Below are positions 47,801-58,481 of a stretch of 64,000 nucleotides of DNA, in pieces. Below the pieces are notes generated by a model that saw nothing but the letters and a program-made list of their open reading frames with translations, made no database searches and was not told the DNA's origin. The translations under genes were made by a program, and so were the position numbers. Within the stretch, counting starts at the first letter, position 1. Each line of letters opens with the position of its first letter. Origin of the DNA: Anisodus tanguticus (Eukaryota > Streptophyta > Magnoliopsida > Solanales > Solanaceae); contig CM067543.1 of NCBI GenBank assembly GCA_034509755.1, positions 57,468,653 through 57,532,652 on the forward strand. Direction: 5' to 3'.

Positions 47801-50800
47801 GCTATAAATATGCTTCAAGTGTAGATTTCCATGTAATGGACACAGATTAAATGGAATCCATCACACGAATTATCTGTTAGTTAAGGTTTACTGGTTTGAC
47901 AACGGATACCTAGCATCTAGACATGGAGTTGCTCTAAGCGAAGAAGTTAAGAGCAGAATATTAGAAGGATAATTGCAATTGAAGCTTCGTACCTTTTCCC
48001 TATGGCAGAGGAGTTCTAAAATCCGTGCTCCAACAGCATAGCCAGCATCCTCTAACCTATTTTTCAGAAAATCATTAACATCCACAACAATGCATTCACA
48101 GATACAGTGTGAAATTCGTGGCGACGGCAAAATCTTACTACAAAAACTATTTCAGCCTTAAAAGGGAAGAAAAATCTAAACTCAAGTTCGTGGAAGATTC
48201 TGCTTATCCTTTAGTACTTTGCTAGCATCCTCTAACATATTTTCCAGATAAGCATTAACATCCACAAGAATGCATTCACAAATACAGTGTGAAATTGTGG
48301 TGAGGCAAAAACTATTTCGAACTTAAAAGGGCAAAAAAAATTAAGCTCAAGTTCATGGAAGATTCTGCTTATCATTTGGTACTTTAAACAATAAGACTGA
48401 TATTCAACCTCCTTTTTAATTCCTTTTCATCACTAAATGATTAGATCATTTGTTAAGTATAAATCCCCAATAGTTCCATGCACAAGTACACGTGTCCGCA
48501 AAAATAACAATTTTGCACCCAAGGGTATGACCTAGTGGGACATTGGTACAAACCTACAAATCCCAACAACGACAAAAAATTTCAGGTAATTTTTTTCCAT
48601 TTGCCTAAGTCCTAGTGGGCAAACGTACCCGATACTTGTGCGAGTAGGATGTAGTAGGCACACTCAATGAAACGCAAGCTGGCCAGGACACTACCATTAT
48701 CAACGACAAACAACATACCTAGTGAAATCCCACAAGAGGGATCTGGGGAGGGTGGTGTATGCAAACCTTACCCCTACCTTTGCGGGGTAGAGAGATTTTT
48801 TCCGATAGACACTCGGCTCAAGAAAAGCATTTTCCAAAATAGGTTTGAGAAAAATATCAAAGATGAAAATATCGAAGAAAAGATAACTATTGACAACAAA
48901 AACAGTAAAGATAACAAAGTAAAAGAAACAACCCTAGTAATAAAATTGAGGAATAAGGTAATGGGAACACTACCATTATCAAAACAAACAAACAAAAAAG
49001 ATAGCAACTTTATTCCTTTGATAAAGGAAAGGTTTCAAGAAAATGGATGTAAAGCTATCAATCATGGCGTACGAGCAGTTAAAATAGCTAATCCTCGCCT
49101 AAAGGTGATCCTTCCTTTCATTTGACACTAATAATATGGAGATGCCAATTTTCTTATTATATTGAAATGATACGACGGAGATGACTCTTAAGCACTTAAA
49201 ACAAACAATCAAATAAGAACTACAAAGGGCATCTCCCTACATAGAGAAACAGTAATGTAGATGATCAATTAATCAACTAAGCCTCCACTCCAAAATAGTT
49301 ACTGTATAAATCCTCCATAACCATTTCGCCCTATTCGGGTTCATTCTGATACTAGTATTTCTCTAAGTTTCACAGCCATACAAGTAGCTTCCTCTCTAAT
49401 TTCAGCAAAACAAGAGCAAATAAACAAACACCAGAGTTCTTGAAAATGTAAAAGATTCTTAAACACCAAGAAGATACAATGGGCATAAGAACTATAAAGA
49501 GCATCTCCATATGTAGAGCAACACTAATGTAAAATGATCAATCAATCAACTAAACCTCCATGCCGAAGATAGTTAAATGTACGAATCCTCCATAACCAAC
49601 AACAACAACAACAACAACAACCAACCCAGTGTGGTCCCACAAGGAGGGGTCTGGGGAGGGTAGTATGTACGCAGACCTTACCTCTACCTTTGTGAGATAG
49701 AAAGGTTGTTTCCGGTAGACCTTCAACAAGAAATATATGAAAGGGGACAGCAAATAACAAGATATAAAATAAAGAATCCTCCATAACCATTTCGCCCTAT
49801 TTGGGTCCATTCCAGTACTAGTATTTCTCTAAGTTCCACAGACACACAAGTCATTTCCCCACTAATTTCAGCGGCACAAGAGTAAATTAACAAAAAAGCA
49901 GAGTTCTTGAAAATCACCTTCGTTCTAATTCAGTAATGTTGTCCACTTGAGACTGATTGTACTGAACAAGCTCCGAAAACAAGAAAGCAAAACCACTCAA
50001 ACTAACCTGCAAAAGGGCCTCAATCACTAGTCTGCAAAGTATAACCCCCCCAACCTCCAACCCACCCCCTCTAGCTAAAGAGATTTAAACTTGGTAACAT
50101 GGGTCAATGTTATTAGGATATATAGTGAAAAAAAAACTTTTCTCCCCCCCCCCCCCCAAGCTAAAAAGATTTTAAATTGGTAACATGGGTCGATGTTATT
50201 AGGATCTATAGTGAAAAAAAACTTTTCTTTTTCCCCCCCTAAATAAAAAGATTTAAAACTGGTAACATGAGTTAATGTTATTAGGATCTATAGTGAAAAA
50301 GAAACCTTCTTTTTCCTTTCTTCAACTGCTAAGAGGATTTAGAACACATTAATCGAGTTTTTTCATTTAAAATTGGCAACATGGGTCAATGTTATTAGGA
50401 TATATAGTGAAAAAAAACCTCTTTTTCTTCACCCTAGATAAAAAGATTTAAAATTGCTAACATGGGTCAATGTTAGTAGGATCTATACAACAACAACATA
50501 TCCAGTATAATCCCACCAAGTGAAGTATGGAGAAGGTAGAGTGTACGCAGACCTTACTCCTACCTTGTGAAGGTCGGGAGGTTGTTTCCGATAGTCCCCG
50601 ACTCAAGAAAATATGCAAAGATAACAATAATAATAGGCAGTAATAGCAAAAATATAATAAGATAAATGAAGTAATGAAACAATCAAGTCGTAATATAGAT
50701 CTAAAAAATATAATCTAATGTACAAAGATAATAATACTCCTAGTACAGAAAAGAAATCCTCGTAGAAACCTACTAGCCCTCTATCTGATACTCGACCTCC

Positions 50801-51958
50801 ACACCCTCCTATCAAAGGTCATGTCCTCGGTAAGCTGAATCCATTTACTAGGATCTATAGTGGGGAAAAAAAAACTTCCCCAGCTAAAAAGATTTAAAAT
50901 TGGCAACATGGGTCATGGTTATTAGGATCTATACAACAACAACAACCTACCTAGTATGATCTCACCAAGTGGTATCCGGGGAGGGTAGAACACAAACCTT
51001 ACAACTACCTTGTGAAGGTCGGGAGGCTGTTTCCGATAGACCACCGGCTCAAGAAAAGATGCAGAGATAACAACAATAATAGGCAGTAATAGCAACAATA
51101 TACTAAAATAAATGAAGTAATGAAACAATCAAGTCGTCGTAATAGAGATCTAAAAATACTAGAAGCTAATGTACAAAGATAATAATACTCCTAGTACAAA
51201 AAAGAAATCCTCGTGGAAACCTACTAGCCTTTCTACCCTGATACTCGACATCCACACCCTCCTATCAAGGGTCATATCCTTAGTAAGCTGAAGCCATTTA
51301 CTAGGATCTATACTGGAAAAAAAGTTCCCCAGCTAAAAAGATTTAAAATTAGTAAGATGGGTCAATGTTATTAGGGTTTATAGTGAAAAAGAACCCTTTT
51401 TTTTTCTTTCTTGAACAGCTAAGAGGATGTAAAAGACATAATTGAGTTTTTTTCATTTAAAATTGGCAACATGGTTAAATGTTATTAGGATATACAACAA
51501 CATACCCAGTGTAATTCCACAAATGGAGTCGGGAGAGGATAGTATGTACGCAGACGATACCTCTACCTTTGTGGGGTAGAGAAACTGTTTCCGATAAATC
51601 ACCGACTCAAAAGAAACATAGTCAATGCAGGAATCCCAAAAAAAATATGACAGCAAGATATTACAATACAAAGTTATTAGGATATATAGTGGAAAAAAAC
51701 TTTTCTTTTTCTTCCCCAAGCTAAACAGATTTAAAATTGGTAACATGGGTCAAATGCAATTAGGATGTATAGTGTAAAAGAACCCTTTTTTTTTCTTTCT
51801 TGAACTGCTAAGAGGATATAGAACACATTAATTGAGTTTGTTCTTGATAAAAGATGTAAAAAATTGAAAAATGAAAGAAGAAGTACCTCTTGTTTGCCTT
51901 TGCTGAGGGGTTTCTCTAAGACATTTGTGTACTGTTTGATCTTACCTACACTTATCAT
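44834..51958 (-). CDS. TRAPPC5: TRAPP complex subunit 5 (Trs31), last exon not located
   Basis: Seven exons in continuous frame: 51958-51887, 50006-49918, 48056-47993, 47033-46956, 46233-46157, 45081-45015, 44941-44834 (185 codons; relatives have about 195). TRAPPC5 is a core subunit of the TRAPP tethering complex, the Rab GTPase exchange factor acting at ER-Golgi and post-Golgi membranes in the cytosol. Conserved blocks: KQEVSLSGFAFLFSELVQY, DAGYAVGARILELLCHREK, RRETRLLGILSFVHSTVWK, VPKDMGAFNCGAFVAGIVR and VVTAHFVPVEGQHRPRTTIL. The frame ends at a GAG|GTAAAT donor; the usual C-terminal nine or so residues must come from a small exon below 44834 that I could not find. Reading through this donor instead would add about 16 unrelated residues. 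The ATG gives MISVGKIKQYTNVLEKPLSK, as in plant orthologues. Introns are bloated with repeats; FKBP16-2 starts 1047 bp away on the other strand. Confidence 0.9.
45128..46110 (+). mobile_element. LTR/TRIM-type fragments in TRAPPC5 intron 5
   Basis: Two LTR-plus-primer-site modules in a row. Module 1: TGTTAGAATAGG (45128) to TCTCACA (45497), then TGATATCAGAGTCGGG. Module 2: TGTTAGAGAATGC (45641) to AATAACA (45842), then TGGTATCAAAGCCAGG. Both LTR ends are TG...CA and both following sites resemble the Met-tRNA primer site; between them are phrases typical of small LTR elements (GTGTCCCACATCGGCTAG, GAGTCCCACATTGG). The two LTRs differ from each other, so these are separate relics. A family B MITE is nested in LTR 1 (45247-45472) and a GGAATA microsatellite sits at 45135-45160. 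Confidence 0.65.
45247..45472. mobile_element. MITE, family B, nested in an LTR
   Basis: Perfectly preserved ends: ACTCCCTCCGTCCCAATTTA and ATATTGGGACGGAGGGAGTA are inverted repeats. About 226 bp, TA-flanked, Stowaway-like. Confidence 0.8.
47402..47806. mobile_element. MITE with TGTTTGGCCAAACTT ends, TRAPPC5 intron 3
   Basis: Ends TGTTTGGCCAAACTTCC and AAAACTTGACCAAACA are inverted repeats. Inner text repeats AAAAGTG(C/T)TTTTGG-like words and their complements. No ORF with coding character. Confidence 0.6.
48041..48390. repeat. Tandem duplication covering the 5' edge of TRAPPC5 exon 3
   Basis: Two diverged copies (about 48041-48222 and 48223-48390) share GCATCCTCTAAC(C/A)TATTTT, CATTAACATCCACAA, AATGCATTCACA and GGAAGATTCTGCTTATC. 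The second copy (upstream in the gene) includes the first bases of exon 3, but its splice acceptor TAG has become ATG, so it should not compete. Confidence 0.75.
48704..48966 (-). mobile_element. 5'-truncated RTE LINE tail, TRAPPC5 intron 2
   Basis: Reverse-complement RTE tail (CATACCTAGTGAAATCCCAC, TCTGGGGAGGGTGGTG, TTTTCCGATAGACACTCGGC). Exact 16-bp target duplication ACACTACCATTATCAA at 48688-48703 and 48967-48982. Confidence 0.85.
49209..49918. repeat. Tandem duplication next to TRAPPC5 exon 2, one copy holding a LINE tail
   Basis: Copy A (about 49209-49440) and copy B (about 49488-49918, less the 175-bp insert) share AATCCTCCATAACCATTTCG, CTAGTATTTCTCTAAGTT and AGAGTTCTTGAAAAT. Copy B ends at the exon 2 donor; copy A lacks the donor. 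The LINE tail is only in copy B. Confidence 0.78.
49599..49773 (-). mobile_element. Short RTE LINE tail inside duplicated copy B
   Basis: Begins ACAACAACAACAACAACAAC and holds CCCAGTGTGGTCCCACAAGG and TTGTTTCCGGTAGACC. Exact 16-bp target duplication GAATCCTCCATAACCA at 49583-49598 and 49774-49789. The undisrupted site is seen in copy A, so the insertion came after the duplication. Confidence 0.87.
50081..51860. repeat. Composite minisatellite with embedded LINE tails, TRAPPC5 intron 1
   Basis: A unit of about 80 bp (AAGATTTAAAATTGG, TAACATGGGTCAATGTTATT, AGGATCTATAGTGAAAAA, then a C/T-rich run) recurs near 50085, 50165, 50245, 50370, 50445, 50885, 51335, 51455 and 51730. A 14-base C run is at 50144-50157. 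Three RTE tails (about 50478-50840, 50933-51290, 51487-51665, minus orientation) each start with CAACAAC right after the unit phrase GGAT(C/A)TATA. The first two tails plus flank form a second-level repeat of about 435-440 bp. Confidence 0.8.
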
Positions 51959-53004
51959 CTTTTACCTTCAACTCTTCACAGATCGCTCAGCACTGTAGTG
52001 GCTTTACTGTTCTTTATGTTCTCAGATTTCGTTGTTCATTAGGAAAAAAAAATCGAAAAGGAAGACCAAAGATAAAAAGAGAAAAAGCCAAAAATGGTCC
52101 TTTATGTTTGAGAAGGCTTAAAATTTTCCCTTAAATATAATCTTGAACATTTTTCGTCCTTAAATTTTGTCAAAAATGGGTACTTTTGGTCTTGTAGTAA
52201 TTTACAATCTTCAGCTGTTAAATTTAACGAAAACTGTAAAAAAAAGTCTAGGGTAATATCGTCAAAGATTAGAAATTATAAACCACAAATTGCACCAAAC
52301 ACAAAAAATAGATCAAAACTAGCAGAAATTGGACACAAAAAATCTATACTATACACTAGAAATAGACCAAAATAATCGAAATTGCAAAAATTTACCTCCA
52401 AATGTAAGTTCCGATTAGATCTAACGATAGAGTTTTCATCTTTTAGTTTTATAAAAAAAAATGAGCACATTTGATCTCTGTCAAACTTTGATTATTAAAT
52501 TCGATGAAAACTGTGAAAAAAGAGTGAACCAGAAACACTAGGAAAATCTTATCAAATCTTAAAAATTATAACACTGGAAATTATATCAGATACAAAAAAT
52601 AACAAACGCATATCAAAAAACTTATATCATACTAGAAATAAACTAAAATAACAGAAATTACAAAAACTATTCCTTCAAATATAAGTTGTAGTTAAATTTA
52701 AAACTAAAGTTTGTTAAATATTTGATTAAAAAGGTGTCATTTGATAGTTTTCTAGAGTTTTTATGATAGATCAGTAGTTTCCCTAGTATATATAGTAGTA
52801 ACCTCATAATGAACCCAAGTGGGGCGTGCCGCCATTGAGCCCAAACTTCATGGACCAAATTGTATTAAATTTAACATTAATTTGCCTCTTCAAAGCAGTC
52901 CATATAAAAGACAACTTTTTATTTTCATTATCCACTTACTCATTCATTACTAGCAAACTGATGATAACACATTGCTGAAAAATCCAACTAGGATTATCAC
53001 AACT
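51959..53004. other. Head-to-head intergenic region of TRAPPC5 and FKBP16-2
   Basis: The two start codons point away from each other across 1046 bp, so promoters of both genes must be here. Text at 52060-52740 is AT-rich and partly repeated (ACTAGAAATA(A/G)AC, AGAAATTGGACACAAAAAA / AGAAATTACAAAAACT), possibly a diverged local duplication. No gene. Confidence 0.45.
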
Positions 53005-56000
53005 ATGGCCTCAACTTCTCTTCTACTTCCACTCAGTAAGCTCCATTAAACCTTTCACAACATTAATATTTTTCTCTTTTTTCAAATTCACTTTAATACC
53101 TATTTGCTTTCACAGTTTATTTTTTCTCATTATGCTATGTTCTTGTACTTTGATTATCGTATTAGTTATTGTAGTTACTGTTTCCTTTCTACATAATGCT
53201 TTGTTATGTTTTTTTTATATTTTGCGATGATTTCTTTAAAATGCTTTTCTGACCTTATTTGAAATATTTTTTGAGCCGAGGGTCTATCTCCTCTCTAACT
53301 CCTAAGGTAAATGTAAGGTCTGCGTACACTCTACCTTTCCCAGACCCCACTTGTGGGAGTACACTGGATATGTTGTTGTTGTTGTTGTTGCTGTATGCTA
53401 TGTTCTTGTATATAAATGTTCAGTCTTTTCTACAAATTTGTCCAAGAACCATTAAATTTTGCTCTTTTTCAAATTCAATTTTATAGCATTGTGTGGGAGT
53501 GGTAGGGGGCTAGCCTCCTCTTCTCCTCGTCTCTTTTTTCTTAGTGGTATTGTATAGGTATCGCGTAATTCCTTACTCTTTATGTGTGTATTACTATGTG
53601 TTGCTCAATTTACTTTATATCTGGATATTTTGTTGTCTTATTCTTCTGCATCTACTACTTTCCTTTTGAGCCAGACCCCATAAAGGTCGAGGTAAGGTCT
53701 GCGTACATCCTACCCTCCCGAGACCCCACCTTGTGGGATTACACTGGGTATGTTGTTGTTGTAATTTTATACCCATTTGCTTTTTAGTTTTTTTTCTCAT
53801 TATGCTATGTTCTTGTATATAAAGGTTCAGTCTTTTTTAGTAATTTGTCCAAGAATCATCATCAAACAACCGGAAGAACCCAAATTCGAAGTGGGGTTAC
53901 GTGGAAATGGGATTTACAATTGCGGGCACAAGCGAATTTGAATGGTACTGTTGAAGATGCTGAAGGGTACAACATAACTAAGCGCAGAGACTTGTTAATG
54001 GGAATGGGTTTTTGTGGGGTATCAAGTTTCTTGATGGGTTCTACTTATGCTGAGGCAGCTGGGTTGCCACCAGAGGAAAAACCAAAGTTGTGTGATGCTG
54101 AATGCGAGAAAGAGCTTGAAAATGTATGGTGAGGTTATTTAGCTCCCTCTCATTTCAACTCTTAATTAATACTTTTGTTTCAATTTACGTGACATAGTTT
54201 GTTTGGATGCGGAGTTCGAGGAAAAATGAAAGCATTTTGAAGCATGTTGTCTTAAACATGCCATGAGGTTTATGTGGCTATAAAACACAACGGTGAAAAT
54301 GAGAAGTTTAAAGTTGGATTAGGACTAATAAGGAAATAGTCCCACATAAAAGGGAGTGGAGGGAATGGTAGTTATGGTCAATTTTCTACTCCTTCCATCA
54401 TAATATATATACTTAAACAAAGACTTGACATGTTGACGTAAAATATAAATAGAGTTGATGTTATGCTTATAGCATAGATTTAAGATTGAGCTTCCTCATG
54501 AATCATGGCCAAATACACCCTAACTTGCCTTAATATTCTATGTGATGCACGGCTTTTATTTACTCATTTAGTACTTGCCATCTGCTAGACTGATGCAAAT
54601 TGCAAGAGAAGTTCTTCGTCTTGCTATTGGATCATACTCCAAAAAAAATTATTGTGCTCCCACATTAACGGAGATTGTTGACAAATTAAAATCAGTATTA
54701 ACAATTTTCAGCTCTGTTGCGTCGAAGTTTATTACTTCACTTATGGTGCTGGTCCTTACATTTTGAGTATCCCTCTTATGATCCTGCAAGAATCATTCCC
54801 TATTCTGGAGTCATAGGAGATTACGGTCTTTTGCAAAGACATCTAATTTAGAAATTTTTGTTAACTGTTTATTACATAGATTTAGATAAGCACAAACTAT
54901 GTATCATCCCATTCTGTCTTAAATTACGTATTCATCCCATACTTTTACTTGGACATGGCAACATTGGCAAGTATAAGTCCTTCCAAATCCAGTATATGTT
55001 CCTAACTTCCTATTCAACATTTTTCTATCTTTCCCTAAATCTTTTTTTCTAATAGTATATGGTGAATTCTTAACGTTCTATCTAGCTTTACTGATTTGAA
55101 ATACATTTATTTGGACATACAATTGCTATATGCATGCATAGATTTGCAAAAGTTGATATTCTTACTGCCACTGTCTAAAGATTCTTGCAGCACTGAAGTT
55201 GCGGTTTAGAATGAATTAGAACTGTTATTTTATTCAGATAGTCTTTTTAAGGCACTTAGCTGACAAATGATAACAAGCCTCAAAATGGTCTAACAATTGA
55301 ACTGAAATAGCTTCATTACTATCATCTTTCTTGGGGATACATTATTTTTGGTTGGTATCTGGTATAAAGCTCATCATTTACTTGAAATCTTATAAGCATG
55401 GTGTACATATGAGGTTTAATAGAATATCCATCAACTTAGGAGGCTAAGTTTGAACTGCTGAAGGATGATGCAAAAGATTAACAATAACAAGCGTATCCTT
55501 TGTTATCAGAAGCCCGAGTACCCCACTAATATTAGAATCTTTTTCATAAATGAAGGTTCCTATGGTAACAACTGAGTCAGGGTTGCAGTATAAGGACATC
55601 AAAGTTGGTGGAGGCCCTAGTCCCCCTGTTGGTTTCCAGGTATGTATCCTGATGTCTGATACTTTGATTCTTATGTAAAAGTGAAAGAGAAATATGGTGC
55701 AATGAACGTTCTTCTTCACCAAACGCTGGTTACCTTAGTCCTTTGGAAATTAACGGTAAAGCCAGTATCTTATGCTGCTTCATCTTCTCAAATCACGAAG
55801 TTGTCCTTTATCGCGAATAACTTGAAGGGCGTTGAGGAGAAAAGGACATGCAAAAAATTACATAAAAGAGTTTCTTGAAGCAATGCATCATTATTTAAGG
55901 TTTTCCTTGCATCTCCACAGAGAGAGTGAGAATGAGGGAAGAAGGGAGGGAGAGAGAGATCCTTCAACATATTTTGAAGGATGAATACATCGATAGCCCC

Positions 56001-58481
56001 TTAAACTTGTCAGTGAAGTTCATTTAGACACTTGAACTATGGCTTGTTTCAATTAAGCACCTGAACACATGATAAAATGTTCTTATTCGACACTTCCGAC
56101 TAAAATTTGAAAAAGTTTTTGCGCGTGTTTTCAAGCGCTCATTACGTAGATAAGTTAACAACTTAAAATATGTCACCTCCTTTAATTATACGCATAAGGT
56201 TCAATAAGGCGAAAAACCTCGTGCCTATTTCAATTGATGTTGATGTGTATAACTAAAGGAAGTGACATATTTTACGTGATTATGTAATGGGCACTTGAGA
56301 ACATGCGCAAAAGTTTTTCCAAAATTTAAGGCGCAAGTTTCTAATATGAACATTTTATCATATGTTCGGGTGTTCAATTGGAATGGGCCATAGGTGTCTA
56401 AATTAAATTTACTAGCAAGTTTAAAGGGTTGTCGAATTACTCGGGCTATTTTGAATTATCATGTGGAACAATAGATATCTGGCTCTTCATTCGTGTAAGT
56501 TCTATTCAAAATTTTGTTCTATTCATTATTTTGATCTGCGAAATTTTGTTTCGTGATGACAGGTGGCTGCAAATTATGTTGCCATGGTTCCTTCAGGACA
56601 AATTTTTGACAGGTCATTACATTGATCTTAATGCATTATTTTACAAAATTATATACAAGCTTTGGTCATTTGGAAATTGCATCAGCTGAAGCATACAACA
56701 ACAACATACCCAATATAACCCCACCAGGTGGGGTCTGGGGAGGGTAGAGTGTATGCAGACCTTACCCCTACCTTGTGAGGTCGGGAGGCTGCTTCCGATA
56801 GACCCTCGGCTCAAGAAAAGATGCATACGAATAATATATATGCCATTTTACAGTAAGGTGATGATGTTATAATGTGAGCATGGCATATTCATAAGGAGGC
56901 ACTTATTGCACCGATAGGCAGCAAAATAGCGTAAAGATCCTCAGAAGAAAAAGAAATAGACTAAAATCTTAAAGTAAATGAATATAGCATCCAGGAGAAA
57001 AGAGAGGAGGAAGGTTCTCTTTCTGATATTTTAGTTACAATTTCTTCTTTAAGTTCAGTCCTTGTTTTGGACATGAGGGAAAAGTTCAAAAGTTCAGAAG
57101 TTATTCTCCTTTCCATCAAAACATGCATGCATTCCTTATACTGTGTTTAGGATAAACGAGCTTTATGATTCATTGTTTCTTCAAAAATCTAATTCTTGCA
57201 AGATCTTGATTTCTGAATTAACAGCTCCCTGGAGAAAGGTCGACCTTACATTTTCCGTGTAGGCGCTGACCAGGTAAACTTTAGTATGTTTTCATGAAAA
57301 TTTGTGATTTCACAGTTTCAGTAACAGTAATAGCAGGTGAAGAATTAGGTTTCTTAGTTTGGTTAGTTCATACATGAATAACTAATTTCAATGGTTAAGA
57401 GTAGGTAATCAAAGGACTTGACGAAGGGATCTTGAGCATGAAAGCGGGAGGAAAACGTCGACTCTACATACCTGGATCTGTAAGTTCTCTGCCTTCTGAA
57501 TCATTCTACAGATGCAATGTGCAAATGAGAAAAAGATAAAGGCTTAATACATCGACAATCCCTTAAACTTGCCAGTAAATTTCATTTAGACACTTGAACT
57601 TCGAATTGTTCCATTTGAGCACCTGAACACATGATAAAGTGTTCCAATTAGACACTGTCGGTTCAAATTTTGAAAAATCTTTTGCACGTATTCTCAAGTG
57701 CTCATTACGTAGATAAGTTACCCACATAAATTATGTCGTCTCCTTTAATTATACACATCATCCTCAACTGAAACAGGTCTGAGGATTTATGGTTTATTGC
57801 AGCTAATTCATATAATGAAATGAGGTGATATATATTCGTATAAATGCTTCTTTGTGGGTTTGACAGGTTTAGATATAGCCCCTTTAGTTTCTTATTTGTC
57901 AAAAGAAAGAAAAATAACATCTCTAGGTTTTTACACAGATAAGCAGCTATTTTGCAATCTTTCAAAGCCTTGACTTTTCTTAAAACTTTATCCTCCTAAC
58001 TTTTTTCTGCTTGATGAGAAGTTATTCAGAATAATGTCTTCGAGGATGGCCTAATACTTTTCTACAGATGTCCCATGAAGTTTGCATGGGGTTTGGTGAA
58101 CTTTTCATATATGCAAGAAAGACTTTTGAAACTTGTGGTCTAAAACAAGTCAAAGATATTTATGTGTCGGTAAATCATCTCATTAAGGGTTTTAAAAATG
58201 TAGAAATATGTCATTCTTTTTAGGACGGACTAAAAAGGAAATAGTATCACATAAGGGAGTATTACGTTCACACTTTACTGCATTCTTGGCAATTGACTTC
58301 AAATAGTCCAGATTCATGAAGATTTTTTATAGACTAATTCTTATATATTTCTGTTGAATAGTTGTCGTTTCCGAAAGGTCTGATATCGGCTCCTGGAAGG
58401 CCAAGAGTGGCTCCTAATAGCCCTGTGATATTCGATGTGAGTTTGGAGTTCATACCAGGCCTTGACTCTGACGAAGAGTGA
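53005..58481 (+). CDS. FKBP16-2: FKBP16-2 / PnsL4, thylakoid-lumen immunophilin
   Basis: Seven exons: 53005-53035, 53831-54123, 55556-55639, 56563-56612, 57225-57273, 57405-57479, 58362-58481 (702 nt, 233 aa). Residues 1-60 are a chloroplast transit peptide; KRRDLLMGMGF then a hydrophobic stretch to TYAEAAG (about 61-88) is a twin-arginine lumen signal. The FKBP fold follows: ESGLQYKDIKVGGGPSPP, VAMVPSGQIFDSSLEKG, VIKGLDEGILSMKAGGKRRL, then PNSPVIFDVSLEFIPGLDSD at the end. Arabidopsis FKBP16-2 (PnsL4) is a lumen subunit of the NDH complex used in cyclic electron flow. The exon 2 acceptor CAG at 53828-53830 keeps the frame; the AG ten bases later does not. Introns hold two RTE tails, a MULE-like MITE and others. 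All exons are intact. Confidence 0.93.
53273..53395 (+). mobile_element. RTE LINE tail, FKBP16-2 intron 1
   Basis: GCCGAGGGTCTATCTCCTCT, AAGGTCTGCGTACACTCTAC and CACTTGTGGGAGTACACTGG, ending in TTGTTGTTGTTG. Plus orientation, strongly 5'-truncated. Confidence 0.72.
53386..53465 (+). repeat. Duplicate of the FKBP16-2 exon 2 splice-acceptor region
   Basis: TATGCTATGTTCTTGTATAT, GTTCAGTCTTTT and AATTTGTCCAAGAA(C/T)CAT appear here and again at 53800-53865, where they form the true exon 2 acceptor and first codons. This copy keeps the CAG acceptor (near 53420) but the coding part decays quickly. Confidence 0.7.
53672..53765 (+). mobile_element. RTE LINE tail, FKBP16-2 intron 1, second copy
   Basis: GAGCCAGACCCCATAAAGGT, AAGGTCTGCGTACATCCTAC, then TTGTGGGATTACACTGGGTA and TTGTTGTTGT. 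Same family as the copy 400 bp upstream. Confidence 0.72.
54168..54362. mobile_element. MITE, family B, FKBP16-2 intron 2
   Basis: Starts TTGTTTCAATTTACGTGACA and ends AGTCCCACATAAAAGGGAGT; inner GGCTATAAAACACAA matches the family. Diverged copy. Confidence 0.55.
55979..56446. mobile_element. MULE-like MITE, FKBP16-2 intron 3
   Basis: 468 bp with inverted arms (GATAGCCCCTTAAACTTGTC ... GCAAGTTTAAAGGGTTGTCG; CACCTGAACACATGATAAAA ... TTTTATCATATGTTCGGGTG) and a 9-bp target duplication TATTTTGAA at 55970-55978 and 56447-56455. Related to the element at 35787 in its end motif. Confidence 0.82.
56696..56825 (-). mobile_element. RTE LINE tail, FKBP16-2 intron 4
   Basis: CAACAACAACATACCCAATA, GGTGGGGTCTGGGGAGGGTA, CTTCCGATAGACCCTCGGCT and AAGAAAAGATGC. 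Only GCATAC is shared by both flanks, so the target duplication is short or eroded. Confidence 0.72.
57541..57770. mobile_element. Half copy of the MULE-like MITE, FKBP16-2 intron 6
   Basis: The left arm text of the 55979 element is repeated (AATCCCTTAAACTTGCCAGT, CACCTGAACACATGATAAAG, CTCATTACGTAGATAAGTTA), but the right arm is missing. Confidence 0.65.
58072..58262. mobile_element. MITE, family B (diverged), FKBP16-2 intron 6
   Basis: GAAAGACTTTTGAAACTTGT, AAAACAAGTCAAAGATATTT and ATAGTATCACATAAGGGAGT correspond to the 63609 copy. Confidence 0.6.

Noticed and set aside
48667..49125. 152-codon frame and its antisense
   Set aside because: Covers an RTE LINE tail and its target repeat; not a gene.
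50144..50157. C14 run as a sequencing artefact
   Set aside because: It falls at the C/T-rich end of a repeated unit that has shorter C runs in other copies, so it is probably real, though its length may be inexact.
55444..55722. Minus-strand 92-codon frame in FKBP16-2 intron/exon 3
   Set aside because: Antisense of the true exon 3 (55556-55639).
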